From assembly GCA_028279345.1 (NCBI GenBank), contig JANQNY010000031.1:62001-126000 (forward strand): DNA of 64,000 bases, given 5' to 3'. Each line of letters starts with the position of its first letter. The stretch's first letter is position 1. Shown here piece by piece: positions 20,358-31,432 of the stretch. This DNA is from Geminicoccaceae bacterium (lineage in GTDB: Bacteria > Pseudomonadota > Alphaproteobacteria > Geminicoccales > Geminicoccaceae). The translations under genes and the position numbers were made by a program. A model generated the notes under the pieces. The model searched no databases. It was given only the letters and a program-made list of their open reading frames with translations, and was not told the origin of the DNA.

Positions 20358-21491
20358 CTATTCCCTGAGGTCGTCCCAGAGGTCCTTCACCTTGGAGAAG
20401 AAGCCGGTGCTGTTCGGGTGGTGCCTGGCGCCGTCCTTGTGGCCGGCGCCTTCGAACTCGCGCAGCAGCTCCTGCTGGTGCTTGGTGAGGTTGACGGGCG
20501 TCTCGACGGTCACCTCGACATAGAGGTCGCCGCGGCGGCTCCCCTGCAGCTCGACGATGCCGCGGTCCTTGAGGCGGAACTGTTTCGAGGTCTGGGTGCC
20601 TGCGGGGACGGTGAGCTTGACGCGCTTCCCCTCGATCGTCGGCACGTCGATCTCGCCGCCGAGCGCTGCGGTGGCGAAGGTGATCGGCACCTCGCAATAG
20701 AGGTCCATCCCCTGCCGCTGAAAGAGGCGGTGCGGCTGCACCGAGATGAAGATGTAGAGATCGCCCGGCGGTGCGCCGCGCATGCCGGCCTCGCCTTCGC
20801 CGGCGAGCCGTATGCGTGTCCCGTCCTCGACGCCGGCCGGGATGTTGACCGCGAGCGACTTCTCCTTCTGGCGCCGGCCGCTGCCGTTACAGACGCGGCA
20901 CGGGTCCTCGATGATGGCCCCAGTGCCCTGGCATTTGGGGCAGGTGCGCTCGAGGGTGAAGAAGCCCTGCTGGGCGCGGACGCGGCCCGAGCCGCGACAA
21001 GTCGGGCACACGACCGGCGGGCTGCCGCCTTCGCTGCCGGTGCCGTCACAAGCGTCGCACGGCACGGCGGTCGGCACCTTGAGTTGGGCCTTCTTGCCGT
21101 TGAACGCATCTTCGAGGCTGATCGTCAGGTTGTAGCGGAGGTCGGCGCCGCGCGATGGGCCGGCGCGCCGTCTGCCGCCGCCGGCGAGATCGCCGAACAG
21201 ATCGTCGAAGACGTCGGCGAAGCTGGAAAAGTCGAAGCCGCCGGGCCTGCCGCCGGCACCGCCCTGCTCGAAGGCGGCATGGCCGAACTGGTCGTAGGCC
21301 GCGCGCTTCTGATCGTCGCGCAGGACCTCGTAGGCCTCGTTGATCTCCTTGAACTTGCGCTCCGCGGCGGCGTCACCCGGGTTGCGGTCCGGGTGGTACT
21401 GCATGGCGAGCTTGCGGAAGGCGCTCTTGAGATCCTGTGGCGAGGCACCCCGCCGCACCCCCAGGCTCTGGTAATAGTCGGGCTTGGCCAT
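20358..21491 (-). CDS. dnaJ: Chaperone protein DnaJ
   Basis: A 377-residue type I Hsp40. The J-domain has YHPDRNPGD (HPD tripeptide), followed by a Gly/Phe-rich linker. Four CxxCxGxG zinc modules follow ([32 protein letters not shown]), then the C-terminal substrate-binding beta-domains ([33 protein letters not shown]) and a dimerisation tail. It stimulates DnaK ATPase and delivers clients. It lies 85 bp downstream of dnaK, with a strong hairpin between the genes that may lower dnaJ relative to dnaK expression. Confidence 0.97.
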   Translation of the reverse strand: MAKPDYYQSLGVRRGASPQDLKSAFRKLAMQYHPDRNPGDAAAERKFKEINEAYEVLRDDQKRAAYDQFGHAAFEQGGAGGRPGGFDFSSFADVFDDLFGDLAGGGRRRAGPSRGADLRYNLTISLEDAFNGKKAQLKVPTAVPCDACDGTGSEGGSPPVVCPTCRGSGRVRAQQGFFTLERTCPKCQGTGAIIEDPCRVCNGSGRRQKEKSLAVNIPAGVEDGTRIRLAGEGEAGMRGAPPGDLYIFISVQPHRLFQRQGMDLYCEVPITFATAALGGEIDVPTIEGKRVKLTVPAGTQTSKQFRLKDRGIVELQGSRRGDLYVEVTVETPVNLTKHQQELLREFEGAGHKDGARHHPNSTGFFSKVKDLWDDLRE

Positions 21492-21528
21492 GCTGGTGTC
21501 GGTTCCCTAGAGCCAGGGCTCACAGACA

Positions 21529-21555
21529 AGGGACCGGGGCGCTGCCCCGGTCCCT
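21529..21555 (-). terminator. Perfect 12-bp stem hairpin between dnaK and dnaJ
   Basis: Arms 21529-21540 and 21544-21555 are exact reverse complements around a 3-nt loop and almost all G/C. The hairpin begins about 21 nt after the dnaK stop and is followed on the minus strand by TTGTCTGTG, a weak U-tract. It is therefore more likely an attenuator or RNA processing/stability element than a full terminator. Confidence 0.6.
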
Positions 21556-21576
21556 CGCGCGTCGTCGTTCAGTGGG

Positions 21577-23487
<1,911 letters not shown>

Positions 23488-23655
23488 GTAGCTCCTCTCG
23501 CCCGCCTATAGCGCGAAATGACGGTTCCGCCGCTCGAGCGCAAACCGGTTGACATGTTAGAGGTGCGGCTGGACCCGAAGCGCCGCGGCCGCACGTGCTT
23601 GAAGCGGATGTAGGTAGCCGTTCACGCGGCTGCAACCGCCGCGGTTGCATGAGGT

Positions 23656-25068
23656 TCAGGCGGTACTCTCGGGATGCTCCTCACGCATCAGCTCGAGCGA
23701 TCGTCGCCACCACTCGCCGATGTCCTGCGCGCGTGTCTTGGCCAGCATCCGCGCGTGCCGGTCCTGTCGCTCATCGAGCGGCATCGACAGACCCTCGGCC
23801 ATGGCTTTCGCCACCTGCGCCACGTCGTACGGATTGACGATCAGCGCGCCGTCGAGGTCGTCAGCAGCGCCGGCGAAGCGCGACAGCACCAGCGCGCCTG
23901 GGTCCGCGGGATCCTGCGCGGCCACGAACTCCTTTGCCACGAGGTTCATGCCGTCGCGGAGCGGCGTCACCAGGCCGATCCGCGCCAGCTCGAACATGCC
24001 GGCGAGCGCGGTCCTCGAGAAGCTGCGGTTCAGATAGCGCAGCGGTACCCAATCCGATTCGCCGAAGCGGCCGTTGATGCGGCCCGAGAGCCCTTCCACC
24101 TCCGCCCGGAGGTTCTGGTATTCTGGCACGTCGGAGCGCGACGGTGCGGAGATCTGGATGAACGAGACGTTGGCCTCGACCGGGTCCACGCTCTCGAGGA
24201 GCGCCTCGAACGCCTTGATCCGCTCGGGGATGCCCTTGGTGTAGTCGAGGCGATCGACACCGATGATGAGGCGGTGTCCGCCGAGGCTCTGTTCGAGCCG
24301 CTCGCGCTCCTGCACCGCCTCGGGCTGCTTGGCCATGCGGCGGAACTCGTCGGCGTCGATGCCGATCGGGATCGCGGCAGCGTGCAGCCATCGGCCGTCG
24401 ATCTGAACCCAGCCGTCGGGCCGGACCTGTCCGCCAAGCTCCAACTCGGCATAAGCCAAGAACTGGCGCAGGTCCGATGCCGTCTGGAAGGCGACGCGAT
24501 CGAACCGGCAGAGATCTGCGCCCAGCTCGGCCTGCCACGGAAGGGTTTCGAAGAGCTCGGGCGCCGGGAAGGGTGTGTGGAGATAGAACGACAAGAGGTT
24601 CTGGACGCCGAGGCGGCGGAGCTCCGCAGCCAGGGGCAAGAGATGGTAGTCGTGGACCCAGACGACGTCGTTGGGCTGGAGCAGGGGCGCGAGGCGCTCG
24701 GCGAACAAGCGGTTGACCCGGCGGTACGCCGCGTACCAGTCGGGATCGTAGGTCGCGAGGTCGATCCGGTAGTGAAACAGCGGCCAGAGCGTCCGGTTGG
24801 CGAAGTTGGAGTAGTAGCCCTCGAAATCCGCCTCGGCGACGTCCGTAAGAACGTACTCGATCGGGCCTGAGCGCTGCGTCTCCAACGGTCCCGGCGCGTC
24901 GGGCGTGATCTCGCCGCTCCAGCCGAACCAGACGCCTCCCACGTCGCGGAGCGCTGCGAGAAGCCCCACCGCAAGACCGCCGGCCTGGGCGGCCTTCTCG
25001 CCGGAGGCGACGGTCACGCGGTTGGAGACGACGACCAGTCGACCACCGCCAGGAAGCTCAGAGGGCAT
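23656..25068 (-). CDS. otsA: Trehalose-6-phosphate synthase (GT20)
   Basis: About 470 residues with the OtsA layout: LVVVSNRV start, GGLAVGLLAALR phosphate loop, VWVHDYHLLPL, YLHTPFPAPELFETLPW, PIGIDADEF, IIGVDRLDYTKGIPERI and FVAAQDPADPGALVLSRFAGAA(D)DLDGALIVNPYD near the end. It transfers glucose from UDP-glucose to glucose 6-phosphate, giving trehalose 6-phosphate (osmo- and desiccation protection). The frame is open to 25206, but the extra 46 residues run toward the CoA-transferase gene. The ATG at 25068 begins just before the first strand. No otsB phosphatase gene is adjacent. Confidence 0.93.
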   Translation of the reverse strand: MPSELPGGGRLVVVSNRVTVASGEKAAQAGGLAVGLLAALRDVGGVWFGWSGEITPDAPGPLETQRSGPIEYVLTDVAEADFEGYYSNFANRTLWPLFHYRIDLATYDPDWYAAYRRVNRLFAERLAPLLQPNDVVWVHDYHLLPLAAELRRLGVQNLLSFYLHTPFPAPELFETLPWQAELGADLCRFDRVAFQTASDLRQFLAYAELELGGQVRPDGWVQIDGRWLHAAAIPIGIDADEFRRMAKQPEAVQERERLEQSLGGHRLIIGVDRLDYTKGIPERIKAFEALLESVDPVEANVSFIQISAPSRSDVPEYQNLRAEVEGLSGRINGRFGESDWVPLRYLNRSFSRTALAGMFELARIGLVTPLRDGMNLVAKEFVAAQDPADPGALVLSRFAGAADDLDGALIVNPYDVAQVAKAMAEGLSMPLDERQDRHARMLAKTRAQDIGEWWRRSLELMREEHPESTA

Positions 25069-25180
25069 CGTCTCACCGCTTGTTAGGCTGGAGGGGCGCC
25101 GGGGCGCGACATCCTGGCCGCCCTTGGCGACCGACGACCTAAGGCCGTTGTCGCCGAAAGCCAACGCGGGATCGCTTACC

Positions 25181-26155
25181 TCACCTGTTCGACAATTGCG
25201 GGGCAAGCGGTAGGCCGGGTCCGCGCGCGTCTACCTGAAGAACGCCTTGGGCGAGCGCCGTTTCCACCGACGACAGAGGGCAGACGCAGCAGTCGAGCGG
25301 CCGCAGCCGTTCCCACCACTGGGCGAGCGGGGCTTCGGCCAGGCGCCCGGCCACGGCCTCCCGGCTCGCGTCGACGGTGAGGTCGAGCGCGCTCGTGAAA
25401 CGCCGCCAGAAGGCGTCCTCCAACGCTGCCACGGCCAGCAACTCGCCGTCGGCGCAGGGGTAGAGGCCATAGCGCGGGGACGCTCCCTCCAGCATCAGCT
25501 TGCCGCCCGGAGGCTCCACGCCGTCGGCCTCCAGCATTGCGAGCGGCCAGAGCAGGAACGGCGTGAGGCTTCCGGTCATCGAGATGTCGAGGTGACAACC
25601 GCCGCCGCCCTGCTCGGCGCGCCGGAGCGCCAAGAGGATATTGACCACGGCCGGATAGGTGCCGCCGGCGACGTCGGCGATCAGTGCTGTCGGCACGTGC
25701 GGGGTAGCGGCGCGGTTGAGTAGTCCGGCGCGTGCCTGATAGTTGAGGTCGTGTCCTGGCTCCAGGCTCGTCTGGCCATAGCCCGTGATCGAGCAGACGA
25801 CGAGGTTCGGGAAGCGCTCTAGTAGGTCTGCCGGTCCCAAGCCCAGTCGGGCCATCACGCCGGGTCGGAACTGTTCGACAACGACCGCGGCGCCGGAGAT
25901 CAGCTCCATCGCCTCCGCCAGCCCGGCGGGGTCCTTGAGGTCGAGTTCCACGATGCGCTTGCCGACGTTGAGCCAGGTCCAGTGCAGCGACACGCCGTCT
26001 CGAAACGGCGGGTAGCGCTTCATGTCCTCGCCGCCCGGCCGCTCGATCTTCACCACCTCCGCACCGGCGTCGGCGAAAAGCCTGGTCGCCAGCGGGCCGG
26101 GCAAGAGCGTGGTAAGATCGACGATGCGGACGCCTTCGAGCGGGCCTGCCGCCAT
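25181..26155 (-). CDS. CaiB/BaiF family (class III) CoA transferase
   Basis: A 324-residue protein with the family opening PLEGVRIVDLTTLLPGPLATRLFADAGAEVVKIERPGGED, then RFPNLVVCSITGYGQ. LEPGHDLNYQARAGLL holds the Asp that forms the acyl-enzyme anhydride in this family. It resembles the alpha-methylacyl-CoA racemase branch and is somewhat short. It moves CoA between carboxylic acids or racemises 2-methylacyl-CoA; substrate unknown. It starts 2 nt after the stop of the beta-propeller gene, so the two are co-transcribed. Confidence 0.88.
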   Translation of the reverse strand: MAAGPLEGVRIVDLTTLLPGPLATRLFADAGAEVVKIERPGGEDMKRYPPFRDGVSLHWTWLNVGKRIVELDLKDPAGLAEAMELISGAAVVVEQFRPGVMARLGLGPADLLERFPNLVVCSITGYGQTSLEPGHDLNYQARAGLLNRAATPHVPTALIADVAGGTYPAVVNILLALRRAEQGGGGCHLDISMTGSLTPFLLWPLAMLEADGVEPPGGKLMLEGASPRYGLYPCADGELLAVAALEDAFWRRFTSALDLTVDASREAVAGRLAEAPLAQWWERLRPLDCCVCPLSSVETALAQGVLQVDARGPGLPLAPQLSNR

Positions 26156-26157
26156 GA

Positions 26158-27237
26158 TCAGCGGCCGACCGCGCCCGGTACGAGCGCGTCGAAGCGGACG
26201 ATCTTGAACTCACCCTGGCTGCCGTCGGTGCCGTCGTTCAGTGGTGGCGAGCGGTGCAACTCGTTGACCGTGACGTAGATCTTGTCGTCGGGGCCGTAGG
26301 CGAAGCCGTCCGGCCAGGAGAGATCGTCACGTTGAAACAGCACCTCGTAGCTGCCGCCCGGGCGCACGACGCCGATCGCGTCGTGAGTAACGGCCGTGAT
26401 GTAGACATTGCCGCCACCGTCGACGGTGGAGCCGTCCGAGATCGGCTTGTCGCCATAGCGTTCGACGCGGCGCTCGAGTTCGTCGGGCGACAGCGTCTCG
26501 TCCAGCAGATCCGTCGTCCGGACCCGGTAGATCGCCGTGCCGGACATCGGCCCGAAGTAGAGCCACTGGTTGGCCGGGTCGATCGTGATCGGGTTGACGC
26601 CGACACGCGCCGGCGCGCCGCCGAGCGTGATGATGCGATCGTCGATGGCCATGTCGATGTCTTCGGGGCGGGTGAAGGCCGAGCCTTCGAGGACCCGGCG
26701 CGCCTGACCGGTCGCGAGATCGACAACGATCAGGGCCGAAGTCTCCGGTGATGCGGTGTCGGTGATGAAGACGGCATCGTGCGTGAGGTCGACGGCGAGG
26801 TCGTTGAGAAAGGCGTCGTCGCCGATGACCGGTGGCGCGAGGTAGATGACCCGATCGAGCCGTTCGGCCCCTGTGTCCCAGCCGATCAGGCGTCCTGCGT
26901 GCTCCGGGCCGCTGACGTCGAGGAGCCAGAGCACGCCGCGGCGGTCCACGTTGAGCCCCAGCACGCCGTTGAGGCCGACGCCGTCAGAGCCCGGCGCATG
27001 CGCCCAGTCGGCGTTGGGGTAGGGCGTGGTCGAGCCGTCTTCATGCACTTCGACGACGCGCGCCTCGGGGCCGTAGAACTGGTGCAGGCTGATGAACATC
27101 CGCCCGTCGGGACCGATGGCGATGTTGCCGGGCGGCGTCGAGCTGCCGAACGTCGCGACAGTTTCGAGTGAGCCCTGAGCGAGCGCTGCGCCAGCGGCGA
27201 GCCACGCAGCCAGGGTGACCTTCAACGCGTAGCGCAT
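26158..27237 (-). CDS. Secreted royal-jelly-protein-like (L-dopachrome tautomerase-related) beta-propeller
   Basis: A 359-residue exported protein with a clean signal peptide (residues 1 to about 20, ending AAGAALAQG). The six-bladed propeller features match the bacterial MRJP/yellow-related family: PPGNIAIGPDGRMFISLHQF, GVLGLNVDRRGVLWLLDVS, NDLAVDLTHDAVFITDT, ISDGSTVDGGGNVYITAV and LSWPDGFAYGPDDKIYVTVNELHR. The family is annotated by analogy to L-dopachrome tautomerase; true activity is unknown, and SMP-30-like lactonase activity is possible. A good ribosome site (GGAGAGGAG) precedes the ATG. The CoA-transferase gene follows. Confidence 0.8.
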   Translation of the reverse strand: MRYALKVTLAAWLAAGAALAQGSLETVATFGSSTPPGNIAIGPDGRMFISLHQFYGPEARVVEVHEDGSTTPYPNADWAHAPGSDGVGLNGVLGLNVDRRGVLWLLDVSGPEHAGRLIGWDTGAERLDRVIYLAPPVIGDDAFLNDLAVDLTHDAVFITDTASPETSALIVVDLATGQARRVLEGSAFTRPEDIDMAIDDRIITLGGAPARVGVNPITIDPANQWLYFGPMSGTAIYRVRTTDLLDETLSPDELERRVERYGDKPISDGSTVDGGGNVYITAVTHDAIGVVRPGGSYEVLFQRDDLSWPDGFAYGPDDKIYVTVNELHRSPPLNDGTDGSQGEFKIVRFDALVPGAVGR

Positions 27238-27698
27238 GCTCTCCTCTCCAGCCTTCCCGATGCGCGCGCAACCATAGGCCGGCGCGCCCGGTGCTCAAGC
27301 CAGTCGCTGATTTGTGTTGGTCGAGTACGCGACAGCAACGAACGCGACCCGCGAGCGCCGTCGCGCCGTTAAGGGATGCGGGGCGGTGAGGCCAATTCCC
27401 ATGCGCCTTCGCCAAAGCCCACCGATGTCATCGAAGGAAGTACTTCCGCCACTAGCAGCCTGGGCCGTGGTCGGCCTTTTGCGGTCATGCCACAGCCCAG
27501 GCGATAAGTCGGCTGCCCGAGGTTAGCGCGCCCAAAACCGCGGCGGCGACGCGTGCCAAAAGGGGTCCGATCTGGCCCGGCCATAAACGATCCAGCTTTG
27601 GCACATCCTACGCTGCGGAGAAGGTCCGCAGAGAGCCCGATTCTGCCGGTTCGACCACGGCCAACGCGGCTTGACCGTCGAAGCGCGCATACGTCGAG
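27238..27698. other. Gene-free gap of 461 bp with a 12-bp palindrome
   Basis: No credible gene is seen on either strand between the beta-propeller and marR genes; both flanking genes are on the minus strand, so the gap is upstream of the propeller gene. It contains a perfect palindrome GGAAGTACTTCC at 27436-27447. A short GGCCG/CGGCC hairpin at 27463-27476 is followed by TTTT on the plus strand. The gap could hold the promoter and an operator of the propeller/CoA-transferase pair, but no promoter is convincing by eye. Confidence 0.4.
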
Positions 27699-28283
27699 TT
27701 AGCCTTGCTCGAGAAGGCGAAGCAGCCGCCGGAGAATGGTGGATAGAGTGGCGATGTCCTCCTCCCCCAAGCCCTCAACGAGGTTATCCTCATGGGTGAG
27801 AAGCTTCTCGACGGTGGAATCGACGAGGTCCTTTCCTTGGGGCGTAAGTTCGATCCAGACAGCCCGCTGGTCTTTCGCTCCGGCGACCGGCATGCTTCTC
27901 GCCCCGTCGACCGAAACGGACCGCGAGCTTCGCACCAGCCCGGCGGCTTCAGCACGCGCCACGCGTTGGGTGATGGCGCTGTTGCTAACCCGGCACCGGA
28001 CGGCGAGTTCGCTCACCCTGAGACGGTAGGGCTCTCCTGATCGGCGAAGGTTCGCCAAGAGATCGCGAACCGCCGGCTCGACGCCCAATTCGTTCATCGT
28101 TTGGCGTCGGTCGTCGGACAGCAGCTTGGCGATCCGCCAAATGCGCGTGATCACGCCTATCGACCTTAACGGTAGATCCGGCCGGATGCGGGCCCATTCA
28201 TTCTGGATCTGGTCGATGGCGTCGGGCGCGTCTCGCCCGGCCGTTGCGTCCTGCGTCTCGCCGCTTCGGTCCGTGCTTGACAT
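27699..28283 (-). CDS. MarR family transcriptional regulator
   Basis: A 194-residue winged-helix regulator. A long N-terminal helical segment (IDQIQNEWARIRPDLPLRSIGVITRIWRIAKLL) is followed by the DNA-binding domain (LRVSELAVRCRVSNSAITQRVARAEAAGLV) and a wing region that reads VWIELTPQGKDLVDSTVEKLL. The first half matches the MarR subgroup that places about 80 residues before the helix-turn-helix. It is divergent from an SDR gene across about 57 bp, the usual arrangement for local control, so the SDR is a probable target (inference). Confidence 0.88.
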   Translation of the reverse strand: MSSTDRSGETQDATAGRDAPDAIDQIQNEWARIRPDLPLRSIGVITRIWRIAKLLSDDRRQTMNELGVEPAVRDLLANLRRSGEPYRLRVSELAVRCRVSNSAITQRVARAEAAGLVRSSRSVSVDGARSMPVAGAKDQRAVWIELTPQGKDLVDSTVEKLLTHEDNLVEGLGEEDIATLSTILRRLLRLLEQG

Positions 28284-28340
28284 AAGAGATGTTTAGGCCT
28301 TCACAACCATCGAGATCAACCCGCCATGGCTGGAGGCATG

Positions 28341-29093
28341 ATGCAGCGCTCAGTGGTCGTCACCGGCGGCGGCACCGGCATTGGTCGCGCCTGCGCCGAG
28401 CACTTCGTTGCCCAGGGCGACAGAGTCTTCGTCACAGGCAGGCGCGCCACGCTACTGGACGATGTCGCCGAGTTGATAGGGGCGACGTCGGTGGCGTTCG
28501 ACGCCTCCGACCCGCATGCCGTGGCCGGAGCCCTCGACCAGCTGCCGGATCAGATCGACGTTCTGGTGAACAACGCGGGCGGCAATGCCGATCACGCGGG
28601 CGCCGACCCTCAGCACCCGGTCGAGGCGGCGCAGGAATCAGCTCGTCTGGCCCGGATCGCGGCGCAGTGGACCGCCAACTTCGGGGCCAACGTGTTGACG
28701 GCCGTGTTGGTCACCAACGGGCTCGAGCCCCGCTTCGCCGACGATGCGCGCGTCGTGACGATCGGATCGATCGCGGGTCGCACGGGCGGGGGCGGCTCCT
28801 ACGGCGCAGCCAAAGCCGCGATCGAAGCATGGACTGCGGATCTGGCGCGCGGTCTCGGCCCGCGCCGGATCACTGCGAACGTCGTGTCGCCAGGGCTGAT
28901 CGAAGGCACCGAGTTCTTTCGCGGGAAGCTCTCCGACGAGCGCCGGGCGATGCTGACCGAGGCGACCTTCACCAAACGGGCGGGACACCCGGACGACGTC
29001 GTCGCGGTCGTCGCGTTTCTCGCGTCTCCTGAGGCGGGACATGTGACGGGGCAGGTCATTCCCGTCAACGGAGGCGCCCACCTCGCGCGCTGA
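28341..29093 (+). CDS. SDR family NAD(P)-dependent oxidoreductase
   Basis: About 250 residues of classical SDR: SVVVTGGGTGIGRACAEHF (TGxxxGIG), IDVLVNNAGG (NNAG), VVTIGSIAGRTGGGGSYGAAKAA (catalytic Ser and YxxxK) and VVSPGLIEGTEFFRGKL after beta-6. It ends in VTGQVIPVNGGAH. Likely a cytoplasmic 3-oxoacyl- or alcohol-type reductase; substrate unknown. In-frame ATGs lie at 28326, 28338 and 28341; a GGAGG at 28332-28336 is best spaced for the last. Divergent from the marR-like gene and convergent with the acyl-CoA dehydrogenase gene. Confidence 0.9.
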   Translation: MQRSVVVTGGGTGIGRACAEHFVAQGDRVFVTGRRATLLDDVAELIGATSVAFDASDPHAVAGALDQLPDQIDVLVNNAGGNADHAGADPQHPVEAAQESARLARIAAQWTANFGANVLTAVLVTNGLEPRFADDARVVTIGSIAGRTGGGGSYGAAKAAIEAWTADLARGLGPRRITANVVSPGLIEGTEFFRGKLSDERRAMLTEATFTKRAGHPDDVVAVVAFLASPEAGHVTGQVIPVNGGAHLAR

Positions 29094-29129
29094 CGCCGTG
29101 ACGCGGCCGCCGGTCCCGTCGACGACAAG

Positions 29130-29154
29130 GAACCGAAGCTCCCTAACTCGGTTC
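29130..29154. terminator. Hairpin after SDR gene
   Basis: A 7-bp inverted repeat (GAACCGA / TCGGTTC) around an 11-nt loop, 37 nt after the SDR stop in the convergent spacer. No U-tract, so it is weak as an intrinsic terminator. Confidence 0.3.
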
Positions 29155-29196
29155 GAATGAACGGAAAGTCCGCAACCCTGCAGAAAGCGCCGGCGG

Positions 29197-29219
29197 CGGA
29201 GACGACCGTAGCGTCTCCG
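29197..29219. terminator. Hairpin in convergent spacer before acyl-CoA dehydrogenase stop
   Basis: A perfect 8-bp inverted repeat (CGGAGACG / CGTCTCCG) with a 7-nt loop, midway between two convergent genes. It could stop transcription from either side, though a poly-U run is lacking. Confidence 0.35.
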
Positions 29220-29314
29220 AAACCGGACTTGCCCACCGCTTCTCGCCGTCCGCTCCCCGTCCAAACCGGAAGTGGGGCGACGCCGAGGGAGCATCGTCCG
29301 AACGTTTCGGCGCG

Positions 29315-30445
29315 CTAACGCAGCAGTGACCGGGCGATCAGCAGCTTCTGGATGTCCGAGGTGCCTTCGTAGATCTGGCAGACCTTGGCGTCGCGGTAGA
29401 TGCGCTCGACGGGAAAGTCGTGGAGATAGCCGTAGCCGCCGAGCACCTGGATGGCCTGCGAGGCCACCCACTCGGCGGCCTCCGAGGCAAAGAGCTTGGC
29501 CATCGCCGCGCGCTCGAGCGCCGGCTCACCTGCGTCCTTGAGGCGTGCGGCCTCGAGCGTCAGCGCGCGGGCGGCCTCGACGCGGGTCGCCATCTCGGCT
29601 AGCCGGAAGGCCACCGCCTGGTGCTCCTTGATCTTGACGCCCATGCTGTCGCGCTCGCCGGCATAGCGAAGCGCGTGGTCGAGCGCTGCATGGGCCAAGC
29701 CCACCGACTGCGCGGCGATGCCGATGCGCCCCGCCTCCAGCGAGGCGAGCGCGATACTATAGCCCTCGCCGATGGCGCCGATCACCGCGTCGTCGCCCAC
29801 CTCCATCGCCTCGAAGGCGAGGGCGCAGGTGTCGGATGCCTTCTGGCCCATCTTCGCCTCGACCGACGCTACCCGGTAGCCGGTCGTATCGGTCGGCACC
29901 GCGAAGGCGGAGATGCCGCGCTTGCCGGCACCCGGATCGGTGACCGCGAAGACGACGGCCACGCCGGCGATCGCTCCGGACGAGATGAACTGCTTCGTGC
30001 CGTCGATGCGCCAGCCCTCGTCGACCCGCACCGCACGCGTCCTGAGGGCGGCCGCATCCGAGCCCGCCTGCGGCTCGGTGAGCGCGAAGGCGCCGATCAT
30101 CTCGCCTGTGGCGAGCGGCCTCAGCCAGCGTGCCTTCTGCTCTGCGGTGCCGAAGCGCTCGAAGATGGCGCAGACGGGCGCATTCTGGACGCTCATCACG
30201 GTGGACACCGAAGCGTCGCCCCGGGCGATCTCGCTGAGCGTCAAGGCATAGGTCACGTAGTCGAGGCCGGCACCGCCCCACTCTGGATCAACGGTCATGC
30301 CGAGAAAGCCAAGCTCACCCATCTCGTGTAGCAGCTCGCGGGGCAGCTTGCCGGCCGCCTCCCAGCTCGCCGCCTGCGGCATGAGGCGTTCCTCGGCGAA
30401 GCGGCGCGCCGTGTCGCGGACGAGGATCTGATCTTCGTTGAGCAT
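29315..30445 (-). CDS. Acyl-CoA dehydrogenase
   Basis: A 376-residue FAD enzyme. The helical N-domain (LVRDTARRFAEERLMPQAASWEAAGKLP) is followed by the conserved EMGELGFLGMTVDPEWGGAGLDYVTYAL. The FAD-binding strand reads GAFALTEPQAGSDAAAL, then KQFISSGAIAGVAVVFAVTD. The C-domain holds RIGIAAQSVGLAHAALDHALRYAGER and IQVLGGYGYLHDFPVERIYRDAKVCQIYEGTSDIQKLLIAR, including the catalytic Glu in YEGTSDIQ. Typical short/medium-chain acyl-CoA dehydrogenase for beta-oxidation or branched-chain catabolism. The start at 30445 has GGAGG five bases upstream; the frame extends 15 codons further. Confidence 0.93.
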   Translation of the reverse strand: MLNEDQILVRDTARRFAEERLMPQAASWEAAGKLPRELLHEMGELGFLGMTVDPEWGGAGLDYVTYALTLSEIARGDASVSTVMSVQNAPVCAIFERFGTAEQKARWLRPLATGEMIGAFALTEPQAGSDAAALRTRAVRVDEGWRIDGTKQFISSGAIAGVAVVFAVTDPGAGKRGISAFAVPTDTTGYRVASVEAKMGQKASDTCALAFEAMEVGDDAVIGAIGEGYSIALASLEAGRIGIAAQSVGLAHAALDHALRYAGERDSMGVKIKEHQAVAFRLAEMATRVEAARALTLEAARLKDAGEPALERAAMAKLFASEAAEWVASQAIQVLGGYGYLHDFPVERIYRDAKVCQIYEGTSDIQKLLIARSLLR

Positions 30446-30539
30446 GTCCGCCTCCACGGGGTCGCTGACCTGCCTTCGCCAATCTGTCATGTTGCGCGGT
30501 TGGGGTCACGCTGGTCCGCTGTGCCCGATCGGAGGAGGA

Positions 30540-31352
30540 ATGCGGCACGAAGCTGAAACTATCGAGCGCGCGGCCGAGGAAGCGCTACACGACGTTGCCG
30601 ACGCCGACCTGCGCGCCCGCCTCGGGCTCGCGAGCGTACCCGTCGCCGGCGGAGTCGCGCTAATCGCGGCGGCGCTGCCGCCGACGGCCGTCGTCGCCAA
30701 TCGCGTCCTCGGTCTCGGCCTGGATCTGCCGCTCAGCGAAGCCGCTATCGAGGAGGTATCAAGCCTTTATCGTGAGGCGGGCGTCGAGCGATACTTCGTG
30801 CAGCTGCTAACGCCGTCGCTCGATGCGGAGCTGGTGGCGATGTTGCATGCTGCCGGGCTGGAGCGCGCCCGCGGCTGGCAGAAGTTCACGCGCAATGCAG
30901 CGTCGCCACCGCCGCCGGTAGCGACGCGCGGGCTCGAGATCCGTGAGATCGACGAGGCCGACGGCATCGCCTTCGCGGAGATCGTCTGCGCGGCTTTTGA
31001 TTTGGGTGATGCGGCGGTGCCTTGGCTCGCGGGCCTGCCGCGGCACCCCGATTGGCGAGCTTTCATGGCGTTCGAGGGAACGACCCCGGCCGGTGCGGGT
31101 GCGCTGTTCGTTCAGGGTGATGCCGGCTGGACGGACTGGGGCGCGACGGCGCCAGCGTTTCGACGGCGAGGCGTGCAGCGTGCGCTCCTTGCCGAGCGTA
31201 TCCGCGCTGCGGCCGAGGCCGGTTGCCGGCGCCTTCACACCTGCACGGGTGAGGCCGTGCCGGGCGATCCGCAGCATTCCTACAACAACATCCTGCGCTG
31301 CGGATTCGAAGAGACCTATGTCCGCGAGAACTGGGCGCCGCCGAAGCGCTAG
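30540..31352 (+). CDS. GNAT family N-acetyltransferase
   Basis: About 270 residues from an ATG preceded by a very strong GGAGGAGG. The N-terminal ~140 residues form a degenerate domain (VANRVLGLGLDLPLSEAAIEEVSSLYREAGVERYFVQL). The C-terminal GNAT fold (about 145-265) carries FRRRGVQRALLAERIRAAAEAGCRRLHTCTGEA, the Q/RxxGxG/A acetyl-CoA loop, and ends NNILRCGFEETYVRENW. Substrate not identifiable. The start region is divergent from the acyl-CoA dehydrogenase gene. Confidence 0.85.
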   Translation: MRHEAETIERAAEEALHDVADADLRARLGLASVPVAGGVALIAAALPPTAVVANRVLGLGLDLPLSEAAIEEVSSLYREAGVERYFVQLLTPSLDAELVAMLHAAGLERARGWQKFTRNAASPPPPVATRGLEIREIDEADGIAFAEIVCAAFDLGDAAVPWLAGLPRHPDWRAFMAFEGTTPAGAGALFVQGDAGWTDWGATAPAFRRRGVQRALLAERIRAAAEAGCRRLHTCTGEAVPGDPQHSYNNILRCGFEETYVRENWAPPKR

Positions 31353-31432
31353 CCGCTACCGGTCCAGCAAGACCGATCAAGCGGGCGCGTGGCCGTCGCG
31401 CTAGCATCTGATCGAAGCACGGGATCGGGTCG

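Noticed and set aside
23488-23655. Heat-shock sigma-32 promoter upstream of dnaK
   Set aside because: CTATAG near the gene has no good -35 partner; nothing convincing by eye.
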